NCBI RefSeq assembly: GCF_024699075.1 | Contig: NZ_JAILQF010000286.1 | Coordinates: 1-13,621 of the forward strand | Direction: 5' to 3' | Source of the DNA: Butyrivibrio sp. | Lineage (GTDB): Bacteria; Bacillota_A; Clostridia; Lachnospirales; Lachnospiraceae | DNA: 13,621 nt | In this document: piece after piece, positions 1-8,056 of the stretch | How the letters are laid out: each line of letters begins with the position of its first letter | Position numbering within the stretch: the first letter of the stretch is position 1 | Made by a program: the position numbers and the translations under genes | The notes under the pieces: generated by a model | The model's input: the letters and a program-made list of their open reading frames with translations, nothing else | Told to the model about the DNA's origin: nothing | Databases searched by the model: none

Positions 1-618
1 CACGCCTTCTTTCTTTTCCTCATATTCGCTGACATGCTTTTTTTCAACACTGAGCTTTTTTATGAAAATAAGGATCAGAAGGGTTGAAGAGAATGTTGCA
101 ACTGATGTTACTATAAACGCCAGCCACAGATAGTTTTCAAATAATAATCCGCCAAGTGTTGGTGCAAGTACAAGTCCAAGGTTCATGCCAAGGTACTGGA
201 GACTGTATGCCTGCTCTCTGTTATCTGAATCGCTAAGATCTGCTACAAGTGCATCGTAGGACGGCCCTTCAATTGTCGCAAAGAGGCCTGCGATGTAGAA
301 TAGCGCAACGCTGATAAAAGACAGAGGAATAAGTCCGCTGATAAAATAGCAGATAACTGTAACCATATCGCAGCAGACAATTATCTTCTTCCTGTTGACG
401 CTGTCAGCAAGCTTACCTCCAACCATAACGAGTGGAAGCTGGATTATCGCAAGGACCATATCAATCGTAGCGATAGTCGTTGCGCTGTATCCGAGTTTGT
501 TTTTCAGTATCAATGTCATGATAGGCCAGATAAGAGAACCCATGCTTGTAACTATTCGCCCAAAGAACAGGACATATATTTCTTTACTTAGATTTTTGTA
601 TTGGTTTAAAAACTTCAT
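1..618 (-). CDS. MFS transporter, N-terminal half (runs off the left edge)
   Basis: A membrane efflux or uptake carrier of the major facilitator superfamily. The 206 residues visible form the first six membrane helices and part of the central cytoplasmic loop; the C-terminal half lies outside the window. The loop between helices 2 and 3 carries the family motif GGKLADSVNRKK (about residues 67-78). A later stretch, APTLGGLLFEN, fits helix 5, and the charged tail (KKLSVEKKHVSEYEEKKEGV) fits the central loop. The ATG at 618 follows AAAGGAA at a normal distance. The gene lies 39 bp after an 82-residue gene with no promoter visible between, so it is probably co-transcribed with that gene and the broken ABC exporter upstream. 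Substrate unknown; drug efflux is a common role for such proteins beside ABC exporters, but this is inference. Confidence 0.88.
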   Translation of the reverse strand, partial: MKFLNQYKNLSKEIYVLFFGRIVTSMGSLIWPIMTLILKNKLGYSATTIATIDMVLAIIQLPLVMVGGKLADSVNRKKIIVCCDMVTVICYFISGLIPLSFISVALFYIAGLFATIEGPSYDALVADLSDSDNREQAYSLQYLGMNLGLVLAPTLGGLLFENYLWLAFIVTSVATFSSTLLILIFIKKLSVEKKHVSEYEEKKEGV

Positions 619-657
619 GTCAATATTCCTTTAATTCTGATTTTATTTTAAGTCTTT

Positions 658-906
658 TTAATTTAAGTCTTCTTTGGAAATCTCAATTCCCGGATAATGT
701 TCAAGTGTCGTAAGATCAGTATCCATGGGCACTTCGTAAGCTATATAGAAATTATCAGGATGCGTTTTCTGCAGATCTTCAAGCTTACTGTCAATCTTTT
801 CTTTATCATTAGAGACGTAAACAACCGAGACCACTCCTACGTTGTCGTTAGGCTCAGAAGTGCTTTCTTCAACGCTTCCACATAGTATCAAAAATATTGT
901 ATCCAT
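658..906 (-). CDS. Small hypothetical protein, 82 residues
   Basis: Not recognised. The ATG at 906 is preceded by AGGAGA at ideal spacing, which supports it as a real gene. The product is acidic and soluble-looking apart from a short hydrophobic start (MDTIFLILCG). Its second half reads like a small folded alpha/beta domain: VVYVSND, then a charged helix with KIDSKLEDLQK, then FYIAYEVPMDTDL and a C-terminal HYPGIEISKEDL. There is one cysteine (residue 9) and no metal or nucleotide motif. It begins 32 bp after the end of the broken ABC exporter and is followed by the MFS gene, so it probably belongs to the same transcript. A regulator or immunity-like accessory role is possible but nothing in the sequence shows it. 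Confidence 0.7.
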   Translation of the reverse strand: MDTIFLILCGSVEESTSEPNDNVGVVSVVYVSNDKEKIDSKLEDLQKTHPDNFYIAYEVPMDTDLTTLEHYPGIEISKEDLN

Positions 907-938
907 ATCTTTCTCCTGTTCAAACTGTTTTTGTGTTT

Positions 939-2425
939 TTAAACTGTACTTGCAATCATCTTATATCCATATAGCATGCCCCTGGCATCAAGAAGCTCTC
1001 TAAAGTTTCCCTTCTCTTTGATATTGCCATCTTTCATGACCAGAATCTCGTCAGCCTTACTTAATGTCGCGTCATTGATCCTGTGCGTGATCATGATAAC
1101 AGTCACATCTTTAAGGTTCATGATAAGATTCTCAACAAAATGCTCAGTAGCAACATCAAGATTTGAAGTGATCTCATCAAATATAAATACCTTCGCTCCT
1201 GCCAAAAGAGCTCTGGCAATGCCGATTCTCTGTTTCTCACCGCCGGAAAGGTTATATCCGTTACCGTTAATCTTAGTTTCAAGGCCGTACTCAAGGCTTT
1301 CAACATAGTCCTTAAGGCCTGCGCACTCAATCGCATACTGAATCTTTTCAGGTGAGTAATCTTTGTATAATGTGATGTTATTTCTAATACTATCATCAAA
1401 CAAAAAGACTTCCTGCTGCATATAATTGACAACGTTATAGAGGTCTTTGTCCGGAATATTCTTGATATCCCTTTTCCCAAGCAGAACTCTTCCACCGGCG
1501 CATTCAGACATTTTTATAAAAAGCTTGACCAATGTGGATTTTCCACAGCCGCTTTCACCCATGATCACATATTTTTTGCCCTGATCAAAGGTGATATTCA
1601 CGCCATCAAGAACCTTCTTATCATCAAAAGAAACCATTGCGTTCTCTATGCTTAACGAATAATCCGTAATGCTATGCGCTGATTCTTCCGGATCCTGCTC
1701 ATCTATTTCAATATACTTTTTCAATTTATCTATTACAACTGCTATAGATTTAAGATTAGTAATGAAAATAGGCACATCCTGAAAAGGAGCAAGTATTCCA
1801 CCAATGAGCTGCGATAGGGCAAGCACACCGCCAATACTGATCTTCCCAAGAAAAACAAATACTACACTTGCAATTATCGTAAGAGCAAATCCTGCTGATG
1901 TGCATATCACTGACATATATGAAACCTTATAGTTAGTTTTTAATAGATTGCACTCAGCTTCTTCACTTTTTTCATTTCTGTCCTGCACTTGTCTCCTGAT
2001 TTTTGAAATTACAGAATAAAGCTTGATCGTATTAAAGCCTATAAATGCATCTGAGATAACGCTCTGGTACTCCGATGCTGACTTTGACGCATCATTGATA
2101 CATAGTATGATGGCGGCTCTTTTCTGTATTCCTGAAAACTTTTGCTCATGATGCCGGCAAAAAGGTCATTCTTAAAGCCTACAAGAAATTCTTTTCTCAG
2201 ATTCTCTCTTGATATCTTGTGAAAAAAGGATGCTGTCAGGTCTGCGACTACGATCAGTCCAAAGGCCATAATTGCACGCAGCATTACTGCCACGTCCTTC
2301 TGAGTCGCCGAATTCACAAGGGGCTCAAGGGCGCTTGCAAACAGCACGGATGTGATTGACATTGCCGGGGATAATAAAAGGTATGTAATGAGTTTTTTCT
2401 TGTTTTGTAAAAAGTATTTAATCAA
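939..2425 (-). pseudogene. ABC exporter (TMD-NBD), broken by internal deletion and frameshift
   Basis: This was an exporter-type ABC transporter of about 570 residues. The upstream piece (2425 to about 2100) uses a TTG start at 2425 with GGAGAG seven bases before it and encodes the first two membrane helices, up to the SYYVSM segment. The downstream piece continues in another frame: SASEYQSVISDAF, the last helices, then an intact ATPase domain with Walker A GESGCGKST, signature LSGGEKQR, Walker B VFIFDEIT and switch histidine (THR). Aligned by eye with the intact neighbour at 3070-4821, about 70 codons that should hold helices 3 and 4 are absent near 2090-2105, and the frame changes there. 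The first piece stops at 2039. A GTG at 1988 could start the second piece, but no good ribosome binding site precedes it. An assembly error is the main alternative. Confidence 0.82.
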
Positions 2426-2451
2426 GGTATTCTCTCCAATCTTGCAAATAT

Positions 2452-2511
2452 TTAAGTCAGGGCAATAAAAATGCCCTGCGCACAATTTGTACGCAAGGCA
2501 GAATAAACCAT
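2452..2511 (-). CDS. Candidate leader peptide MVYSALRTNCAQGIFIALT
   Basis: A 19-codon reading frame, ATG at 2511 and TAA at 2452-2454, lies in the leader of the broken ABC exporter. An AGGACAGG sequence sits about 10 bases before the ATG, a little far for a strong ribosome binding site. The frame runs through both arms of the intrinsic terminator at 2472-2500 and ends 26 bp before the TTG start of the ABC gene. A ribosome translating it would therefore prevent the terminator hairpin from forming. This arrangement resembles leader-peptide control of some multidrug ABC genes (bmrBCD of Bacillus subtilis is the known example). Translation is not proven; the frame could be chance. Confidence 0.35.
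   Translation of the reverse strand: MVYSALRTNCAQGIFIALT
2464..2500 (-). terminator. Intrinsic terminator inside the ABC-exporter leader (attenuator)
   Basis: Positions 2472-2500 form a 29-nt palindrome centred on 2486. In minus-strand RNA the arms pair over up to 14 bp, including two G-U pairs that would be A-C mismatches in the other strand's RNA. This shows which strand the structure serves. The 3' arm ends in GGGCA and is followed directly by TTTTTATT. The upstream minus operon already has its own terminator at 2768-2803, so this one lies between a promoter region and the ABC gene, as an attenuator does. A weaker hairpin (GGGCA at 2460-2464 plus strand with TGCCC at 2472-2476) uses the same 3' arm and would compete. 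Confidence 0.7.
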
Positions 2512-2576
2512 GATTAATAAACCTGTCCTGAGAATGAAGGTTATCAGCATTTGGTTATCTATCTTAAGCGTACAAA
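2486..2576 (-). promoter_or_regulatory. Candidate antiterminator pairing
   Basis: The minus-strand segment TTTGTACGC (2576 to 2568) is an exact 9-nt complement of GCGTACAAA (2494 to 2486), the 5' arm of the leader terminator. Pairing of these two would stop the terminator from forming and give the classic two-state attenuator. A small hairpin, GCCTG-ATACC-CAGGC (2597 to 2583), lies just upstream and is followed by TTTATTTTT. The pairing is read directly from the sequence; regulation by it is inferred. Confidence 0.45.
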
Positions 2577-2678
2577 AATAAAGCCTGGGTATCAGGCAAT
2601 TCTTATATTTGTTTGCTTTAGATTAGAAAACCTTTATACTCATAAAATTCATTTACCCCTTTTTTCAAACTCAAAACG

Positions 2679-2707
2679 ATAGTAGCATATCTGCACTTGT
2701 GATGCAA
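2679..2707 (-). promoter_or_regulatory. Weak candidate promoter for the ABC leader
   Basis: On the minus strand TTGCAT (2707-2702) and TACTAT (2684-2679) stand 17 bp apart. Both boxes depart from consensus, so this is only the best candidate in a stretch that must hold a promoter, because a terminator lies on each side. It would give a leader of about 250 nt before the TTG at 2425. Confidence 0.3.
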
Positions 2708-2767
2708 GATAAAAAAAGACTATGTCATATCACGCCTTGATTACATAATTTAAATTCAATAAAAGCA

Positions 2768-2803
2768 TATAAAAAACGTACGACTTTACTAAAGCCGTAC
2801 GTT
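2768..2803 (-). terminator. Rho-independent terminator of the ECF/ABC operon
   Basis: On the minus strand a 13-bp stem (AACGTACGGCTTT with AAAGTCGTACGTT, one G-U pair, loop AGT) is followed by a run of T that overlaps the end of the stem (2776-2771). It lies 85 bp after the stop codon of the last gene of the long minus-strand operon. The strand-specific G-U pair supports action on that transcript. Confidence 0.88.
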
Positions 2804-2866
2804 CCTGAGATCTATCATCTTTTGATTTGACCTGAGATCTATCATCTTTTGATTTGACCTGAGATC
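2804..2866. repeat. 27-bp tandem repeat, two full copies and a partial third
   Basis: Two identical adjacent 27-bp units (2804-2830 and 2831-2857), each beginning CCTGAGATCTATCATC, are followed by a 9-base start of a third copy (2858-2866). They lie between the last stop codon of the ECF/ABC operon and its terminator, so they would be in the 3' untranslated end of that mRNA. Perfect identity points to recent duplication or slippage. There are no spacers, so this is not a CRISPR array. Confidence 0.9.
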
Positions 2867-2887
2867 AATTACTTTTTATACGCAATA

Positions 2888-3073
2888 TCAGTCCGTTTTA
2901 AGGATCTTATAAAATACAATTCCTACGATCAAAAACAAAAGACCAGATATAATGCATGATGTTGTTATGACTTTTGATATACCTGCCTGAGGGAGATACA
3001 GTCCACCCATGAGCAGAAATACGCTTATTATCATTGCAAAGATACCTGTCATTCTGTATGTATTTTTACTCAT
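2888..3073 (-). CDS. Small membrane protein, two helices, 61 residues
   Basis: The product has a short basic N-terminus (MSKNTYRM), a first hydrophobic helix at about residues 8-28, a short loop (QAGISK) and a second helix at about 36-57, ending KILKTD. The ATG at 3073 overlaps the stop codon of the ABC gene (ATGA), and AAAGGAGAT stands at good spacing inside that gene, so translation is coupled. It is the last gene of the ECF/ABC operon. No family was recognised. Its position suggests a small accessory subunit of the transporter, or a protein that stabilises it, but this is inferred from context alone. Confidence 0.78.
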   Translation of the reverse strand: MSKNTYRMTGIFAMIISVFLLMGGLYLPQAGISKVITTSCIISGLLFLIVGIVFYKILKTD

Positions 3074-4821
3074 GCACTTATCTCCTTTGTATTTTCGTTC
3101 ATGCTTTTTTGAAGCTTATACATACGATAATAGGCTCCCTTACTGGCAATGAGCTGGCTGTGAGTGCCCTGTTCTGCTATCCTGCCATGATCCATTACAA
3201 TTATCTTGTCTGCGCCCTGTATGGTGTTTAATCTGTGCGCTATAACAAGCGTTGTTTTATTTTTGCAAAGTTCGGACATTGCCTCTTTTATGTATCGCTC
3301 ATTGTCAGCATCGATACTGGCTGTAGCTTCATCAAGAATGATGATAGGTGCGTCCTTTAGAATACATCTTGCAATGGATATTCTCTGGGCTTCACCACCT
3401 GACAAGGTTGATCCGCCTTCGCCGACTCTTGTATCAAATCCATAGGGAAGCTGCATTATAAAATCATAACATCTGGCTTTTTTGGCTGCTTCTACCACTT
3501 CTTCATAGGTAGCGCCATCTTTTCCCATAGCAATATTATTAAAAATAGTATCTTCGAATAGGTATACTTTTTGGAATACAACACTTATGTGATCCATCAA
3601 CGTGCCTAATGACATTGTCTTTATGTCTGTCCCTCTAACGCAGATCCTTCCGGAGTCAATATCCCAGAATCTTGCAAGAAGATTAGCTATTGTTGTCTTG
3701 CCGCTTCCTGATTCTCCGACCAGAGCGACCATCTCATTTTGGTCTGCTGTAAACGAGACACCATGCAGCACTTTTTCATTTTCGTAAGAAAAAGAGACAT
3801 TATTATATTCAATCTCATGTTTGTATTTTTTCAAAGGCGAAGCGGATTTATCTTCAGGTATAGGCTTTTGAGCAAAGACAGATTCTATCCTGTTTAAAGC
3901 GATATTCATTATAGTCAGTCTTGAGCCAAGCTGGTATATTTGCTTAAAAGGAGTAAAAAGGTTCATGAGAAAGAGCATAACACCAATAAAAGATACGTTA
4001 TCTATTATATCTTTTTGGTATAGAAATATCGTAGTAGCAAGTACCAAAGCGGTTCCGATGGAATATATTATTTCCAGTGCTCTTTCCCAGGGAGTGTGCT
4101 CTTTTTCAAATGTCAGATTAGCTTCCCTGCTATTGGCAAAGCTATTCCTAAGATGAGTTGAGCTTTCTCCCATAATGCCAAAACTTTTAGAAACTGCCAT
4201 TGATTCAGCGTATTCTATTACTGCACCACTTAGATCCTCCACAGCCTTCTGGCGGGCATCTGAGTTGCGCATGGATTCTCTGTTCATAGGATAGGCAACG
4301 CACATTACTATGATAGAGGTGATCAGCATTATTAGTCCTAAGATCGGATTTAAAGTAAATAAAAACATAGTGACAACAAGTTGGGAAAAGAATCCGCTGA
4401 CTACTTCTGCAATTATGCTCATGCTATTTTCTTCGACAAAGACCATATCTTCAGATAATATTGAACTGATACGCCCTATATTACCTGCCGTAAAATAACC
4501 CATAGGGAGTTTACGAAGATGTCTTGCGAATTCAATTCGCTTATCTGCAAAAACCTTATAACCTGAAGAAGATTGAAGTCTGTCAGACATATGCCCAAAC
4601 AATGCTGTCAGAATTAAAAATAAAAATAGGATACCGGATGAAATAACGCAGGTTTTCACACTTGCAGTCCCATTCATAAGATCTCTTATCACAAGTATAG
4701 CTACAATGACAGGAGCATTTTGCGTAAATGATTTTAGGAAAGAAAAGATATAAGCAAAGCGAATACTGCGGGCATTCTTGCGATCACAGAATTTTAATAG
4801 CCTATGCACCATATGAATCAT
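3070..4821 (-). CDS. ABC transporter, exporter-type fused permease and ATPase, second half of a likely heterodimer
   Basis: A 583-residue half-transporter. Residues 1-320 form the six-helix exporter-type membrane domain, and about 335-575 the ATPase domain with Walker A GESGSGKTT (369-377), Q-loop Q417, signature LSGGEAQR (473-480), Walker B IIILDEAT (493-500, catalytic E498) and switch H529. All catalytic residues are present. The ATG at 4821 has AAAAGGAGG eight bases upstream and overlaps the end of the preceding gene by 20 bp. It likely pairs with the exporter domain at the C-terminus of that gene product. Despite the exporter fold, pairs of this kind (IrtAB, YbtPQ) import siderophore-type compounds, and similar pairs lie beside ECF genes in other Firmicutes. 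Import of a metal chelate or haem-like ligand is therefore a reasonable inference; export of a product is the alternative. Confidence 0.92.
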   Translation of the reverse strand: MIHMVHRLLKFCDRKNARSIRFAYIFSFLKSFTQNAPVIVAILVIRDLMNGTASVKTCVISSGILFLFLILTALFGHMSDRLQSSSGYKVFADKRIEFARHLRKLPMGYFTAGNIGRISSILSEDMVFVEENSMSIIAEVVSGFFSQLVVTMFLFTLNPILGLIMLITSIIVMCVAYPMNRESMRNSDARQKAVEDLSGAVIEYAESMAVSKSFGIMGESSTHLRNSFANSREANLTFEKEHTPWERALEIIYSIGTALVLATTIFLYQKDIIDNVSFIGVMLFLMNLFTPFKQIYQLGSRLTIMNIALNRIESVFAQKPIPEDKSASPLKKYKHEIEYNNVSFSYENEKVLHGVSFTADQNEMVALVGESGSGKTTIANLLARFWDIDSGRICVRGTDIKTMSLGTLMDHISVVFQKVYLFEDTIFNNIAMGKDGATYEEVVEAAKKARCYDFIMQLPYGFDTRVGEGGSTLSGGEAQRISIARCILKDAPIIILDEATASIDADNERYIKEAMSELCKNKTTLVIAHRLNTIQGADKIIVMDHGRIAEQGTHSQLIASKGAYYRMYKLQKSMNENTKEISA

Positions 4822-7800
4822 TTAACTGTCCTCCTTTTAATACCCAGCTGTTACTTTGGCCGGCAGCTTTCCATAATTTTTTGTATTCTTCGCAGTGTCC
4901 TAAAAGCTGACCGTGCTTTCCTTCGCTTATAATATTTCCTTTATCAAGGACGATTATCTTGTCTGCTTTTACAATAGAACTTAGCTTATGCGCGATCACA
5001 ATGACTGTTTTACCTCGTGTGATCTCTTCTATCGCATCGTTCATCTTCTTTTCATTTTCGGGATCTACAAAGGCAGTTGCTTCATCAAGAACTATAATAG
5101 GCGCGTCTTTTAATAAGACCCTTGCAAAAGCGATCCTTTGCTTCTGGCCTCCTGAAAGTTTGTTGCCCATTGTTCCTGCAAGTGTGTCGTATCCTTTTTC
5201 GAGATCCCGTATAAAGTCGTCGCAGCCGGCTTTTATTGCGGCATCTATAACCTCATCATCTGATGCACCAGGTCTTCCTATTCTGATGTTCTCCATAATG
5301 CTCTTGTTAAAAAGAAAGAGTTCCTGGGATACATACGCAACTTCGTTACCAAGTGCGCCAAGAGACATTCTGCTTATATCCTGGCCGCCAATACTGATAA
5401 CTCCTGAGTCTGTATCATAATAATGAGCAAGAAGCCTTGCTATTGTACTCTTACCACTTCCGGATGCTCCCACAAGTGCAGTCATTTCCCCTTCCTTTGC
5501 AGTAAAAGAGATATCTTTGAGAGCTTCATTGCCTTTATATGAAAATCTTACGTGGTTAAATACCACATCATGATCTTTTCCATTAAAGGTTTCTTCGCCG
5601 CATTTAAGTGGTGCACGATCCAGAGCCTTCTCTATAGACTGGATCTTATAATTAACCCTAGGCAATGTACCAATAAGGGTCAGTGTATTAACAAGCATAG
5701 GTCCAAGTGCAAAGCTTAAACATAGAGCAAGAATATACCTTGAAATAGTAATATATCCTATTACGACCAAAAAAGCTCCAAGCGGCAGAGAATAAAGGGT
5801 CATGTTTGAAAAAAGACTTCCATATAATGCCATCCATGGCCAGCATACTTTATACCAGTCAAGGCCAAAATCGCGATAATTCTTTACAGACTCTTCGAAT
5901 CTTTCCTCCGACTGTGTATCACGGTTAAATATCCTGACGACTTCCATGCCGGAGACATATTCGATGATAGTATTATTAAGTCTTTTGGAAGAAGCGAAAT
6001 ACGTCCCCATCCTGTCCATGCCGACATTGTACATCTGCTTTGATGCACTAATACCAAAGGCAAGAATGATAAGTGAAAAAAGTGCCATCTGCCAGTCGAC
6101 ACCTATTAGTACTATCATAACTGCGGCTCCGACAAAGATATTGGAGAATCCTTGCGGTATAGCATGTGCAAGCATTACTTCAACTGCTTCGACATCTTCA
6201 TTAAAAAGCTTTTTGATCGCGCCAACACCCAGTTCGTGTATATTTCCTATAGGCTGCTTATCGAGCTTGTCCTGCAGATTAATTCTTATATTTTCCAGTG
6301 TATGATAAGCTGCGCGGTGACTGTACTGCAGTCCAAAAGTACTGGCAAGCGCACTTAGAATGCCAAATATAAGGACAATTCCTATATCTTTTATGGAATT
6401 AGAAAGTGTCACGGATTCACTACTTAAAAGTCTTGTTAATATGTCATATATTCCAATATAAGGAATTACGCCAAATGCAGCTCCTGATACCAGAAAGAAT
6501 GTAGCGATATAAACATACTTTTTCCATTTTCCGGTATATTTAAGGACTCTTCCGAACATACCGTATTTAGGTCTTCTTTTTGAAGTATTATCATCATTTT
6601 CTGACATGAAATATGCCTTTATGCGGCAAACACCTTCTTCATTTAAAGGATAAAAAGCTAAAACACGGCCATTTTCAATATGAAGAACATGAGTGCAGCA
6701 TGTAAGGATAAGTTCAGGATCATGCGTGATTATGACAGAGGTAATCTTATTGCGCATGTCATTAAGGAGCTTACCGAATCGTTCCATTCCACATCTGTCA
6801 AGGCCTGATGTGGGCTCATCATAAAAAATGATCTCTTTGCCTGCACATAGTGCAGAGGCAATTGCAACCCTTTGCTTTTGGCCTCCTGACAATGAAGATG
6901 GATGTCTTTCCATTGTATCTTTAAGCCCAAGCTTATCTAAGATGTTTTCAGCATCTTTTCGTGATACAGAAGAATTGAGCATGACTTCTTCGATAACACT
7001 GTCGGAAAAGAGCTGTCTGTTTACATCCTGCATGACCATAAAGCTTTTTTGTGATCGTTCTTTTTCACTAAGATAGACGCCCTTAAAACCTATGCTTCCA
7101 TCACAGGTGCCTATGCCGCAAAGAGCCTCTGAAAGAGTTGATTTACCGCAACCGTTATCTCCAATAACCGCAACTATGCTGTGCTCTGGAAGACTAAGTC
7201 TTTCAATATCAAGAATCTGATTTCCGCCTCGTGTGCAGCTAAGATCAAGCGCCTCTATAACAGGCTGCTTTATACCTGTATCATATTTATGATCATTTCT
7301 TTTTAGCATGGAAAGATCTGCGATACGAAGACCGATTTTTTTTAGATCATCATCTGATAAAACTGATAGATCCGCACTTGTATAAGACTTTTGTATGACC
7401 CCATCATCCAGATATATGAATCTGTCAGCAATATCCATAAGATAATACAAACGATGTTCGGATATAACAATAGTCTTTCCTTCTGACTTTATTTTCTTTA
7501 AAGTGTCATGAAGTCTGTGAATTGCTTTTCTGTCGAGGTTAGAAGAAGGCTCATCAAGAACGAAGACAGATGGAGATGCTGTATAAACGCTTCCGCAAGC
7601 GATCTGCTGTTTTTCTCCTCCGGATAATTCGAAAATATTACGGTTCATAAGAGCATCAAGCTTCATCTCTTTTTGAGTATTAAGGAGCCTTTCGTGTATT
7701 TGATCTCTGGGCATTCCCTGATTCTCACATCCAAATACCAGTTCACTTGTGGTATCTATATTAAAGAACTGACTTTTGGGATTTTGAAAAACACTTCCTA

Positions 7801-8056
7801 CGAGCTTACTGGTTTCAGATAGTTCGGTATTTGTAACGCAGGTATCATCAACCCATACGCTGCCTTCCATTTCACCTTCATAAAATGAAGGCGCAAGCCC
7901 ATTTATAAGTCTTGTGATCGTGGTTTTGCCACAACCTGAAGCTCCGCATAATACGACAACTTCGCCATCTTTAATAGTAAGATCTATATTATCAACACCC
8001 TCGCCTGTGCCATTTTCTCCACCATAATGAAAACTTACATTATCAAATCGAATCAC
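4802..8056 (-). CDS. Fusion protein: double EcfA ATPase joined to an exporter-type ABC half-transporter (three ATPase domains)
   Basis: A 1084-residue polypeptide. Residues 1-483 are a tandem ECF ATPase. Domain 1 has Walker A GASGCGKTT (38-46), Q91, LSGGEKQ (144-150), Walker B VFVLDEP (164-170) and H201. Domain 2 has GDNGCGKST (299-307), LSGGQKQR (389-396), IIFYDEP (409-415) and H445. Residues 484-1084 are a full ABC exporter half: six helices, then GASGSGKST (863-871), LSGGQKQR (967-974), IIVLDEAT (987-994) and H1023. The GTG start at 8056 overlaps the ecfT stop (GTGA) and has AGGAGG nine bases upstream, which is better than the ATG at 8089 inside ecfT. Each part has the length of a separate protein, and no linker is seen at the joint. 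The ECF part should dock on EcfT; the exporter part should pair with the product of 3070-4821. A lost stop codon, real or from sequencing, explains the fusion. Confidence 0.9.
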   Translation of the reverse strand: MIRFDNVSFHYGGENGTGEGVDNIDLTIKDGEVVVLCGASGCGKTTITRLINGLAPSFYEGEMEGSVWVDDTCVTNTELSETSKLVGSVFQNPKSQFFNIDTTSELVFGCENQGMPRDQIHERLLNTQKEMKLDALMNRNIFELSGGEKQQIACGSVYTASPSVFVLDEPSSNLDRKAIHRLHDTLKKIKSEGKTIVISEHRLYYLMDIADRFIYLDDGVIQKSYTSADLSVLSDDDLKKIGLRIADLSMLKRNDHKYDTGIKQPVIEALDLSCTRGGNQILDIERLSLPEHSIVAVIGDNGCGKSTLSEALCGIGTCDGSIGFKGVYLSEKERSQKSFMVMQDVNRQLFSDSVIEEVMLNSSVSRKDAENILDKLGLKDTMERHPSSLSGGQKQRVAIASALCAGKEIIFYDEPTSGLDRCGMERFGKLLNDMRNKITSVIITHDPELILTCCTHVLHIENGRVLAFYPLNEEGVCRIKAYFMSENDDNTSKRRPKYGMFGRVLKYTGKWKKYVYIATFFLVSGAAFGVIPYIGIYDILTRLLSSESVTLSNSIKDIGIVLIFGILSALASTFGLQYSHRAAYHTLENIRINLQDKLDKQPIGNIHELGVGAIKKLFNEDVEAVEVMLAHAIPQGFSNIFVGAAVMIVLIGVDWQMALFSLIILAFGISASKQMYNVGMDRMGTYFASSKRLNNTIIEYVSGMEVVRIFNRDTQSEERFEESVKNYRDFGLDWYKVCWPWMALYGSLFSNMTLYSLPLGAFLVVIGYITISRYILALCLSFALGPMLVNTLTLIGTLPRVNYKIQSIEKALDRAPLKCGEETFNGKDHDVVFNHVRFSYKGNEALKDISFTAKEGEMTALVGASGSGKSTIARLLAHYYDTDSGVISIGGQDISRMSLGALGNEVAYVSQELFLFNKSIMENIRIGRPGASDDEVIDAAIKAGCDDFIRDLEKGYDTLAGTMGNKLSGGQKQRIAFARVLLKDAPIIVLDEATAFVDPENEKKMNDAIEEITRGKTVIVIAHKLSSIVKADKIIVLDKGNIISEGKHGQLLGHCEEYKKLWKAAGQSNSWVLKGGQLNDSYGA
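6605..6620 (-). promoter_or_regulatory. Possible internal ribosome binding site and start at the fusion joint
   Basis: An AAAGG (6620-6616) stands eight bases before an in-frame ATG (6607) that begins the exporter part of the fusion (MSENDDNTSK). A separate 601-residue exporter subunit could therefore still be made from the fused gene. The same bases contain TAA in another frame (CATAAAGG), so a one-base indel upstream would restore a stop at the expected end of the EcfA part. Confidence 0.4.

Noticed and set aside
2627..2656. A 9-codon leader frame MNFMSIKVF after AAGGGG in the ABC leader
   Set aside because: It has a fair ribosome binding site but does not overlap the terminator or antiterminator; with no promoter certainty it cannot be separated from chance.
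2804..2866. Possible short CRISPR array
   Set aside because: Two units are directly adjacent with no spacers between them; it is a simple tandem duplication.
4959..5420. A 153-codon frame on the plus strand
   Set aside because: It lies antisense inside the ATPase domain of the fusion gene, has no ribosome binding site, and its sequence is the mirror of conserved ABC motifs.
5946..6305. A 119-codon plus-strand frame inside the exporter part of the fusion gene
   Set aside because: It is the antisense of a well-supported membrane domain, without a ribosome binding site or family resemblance.
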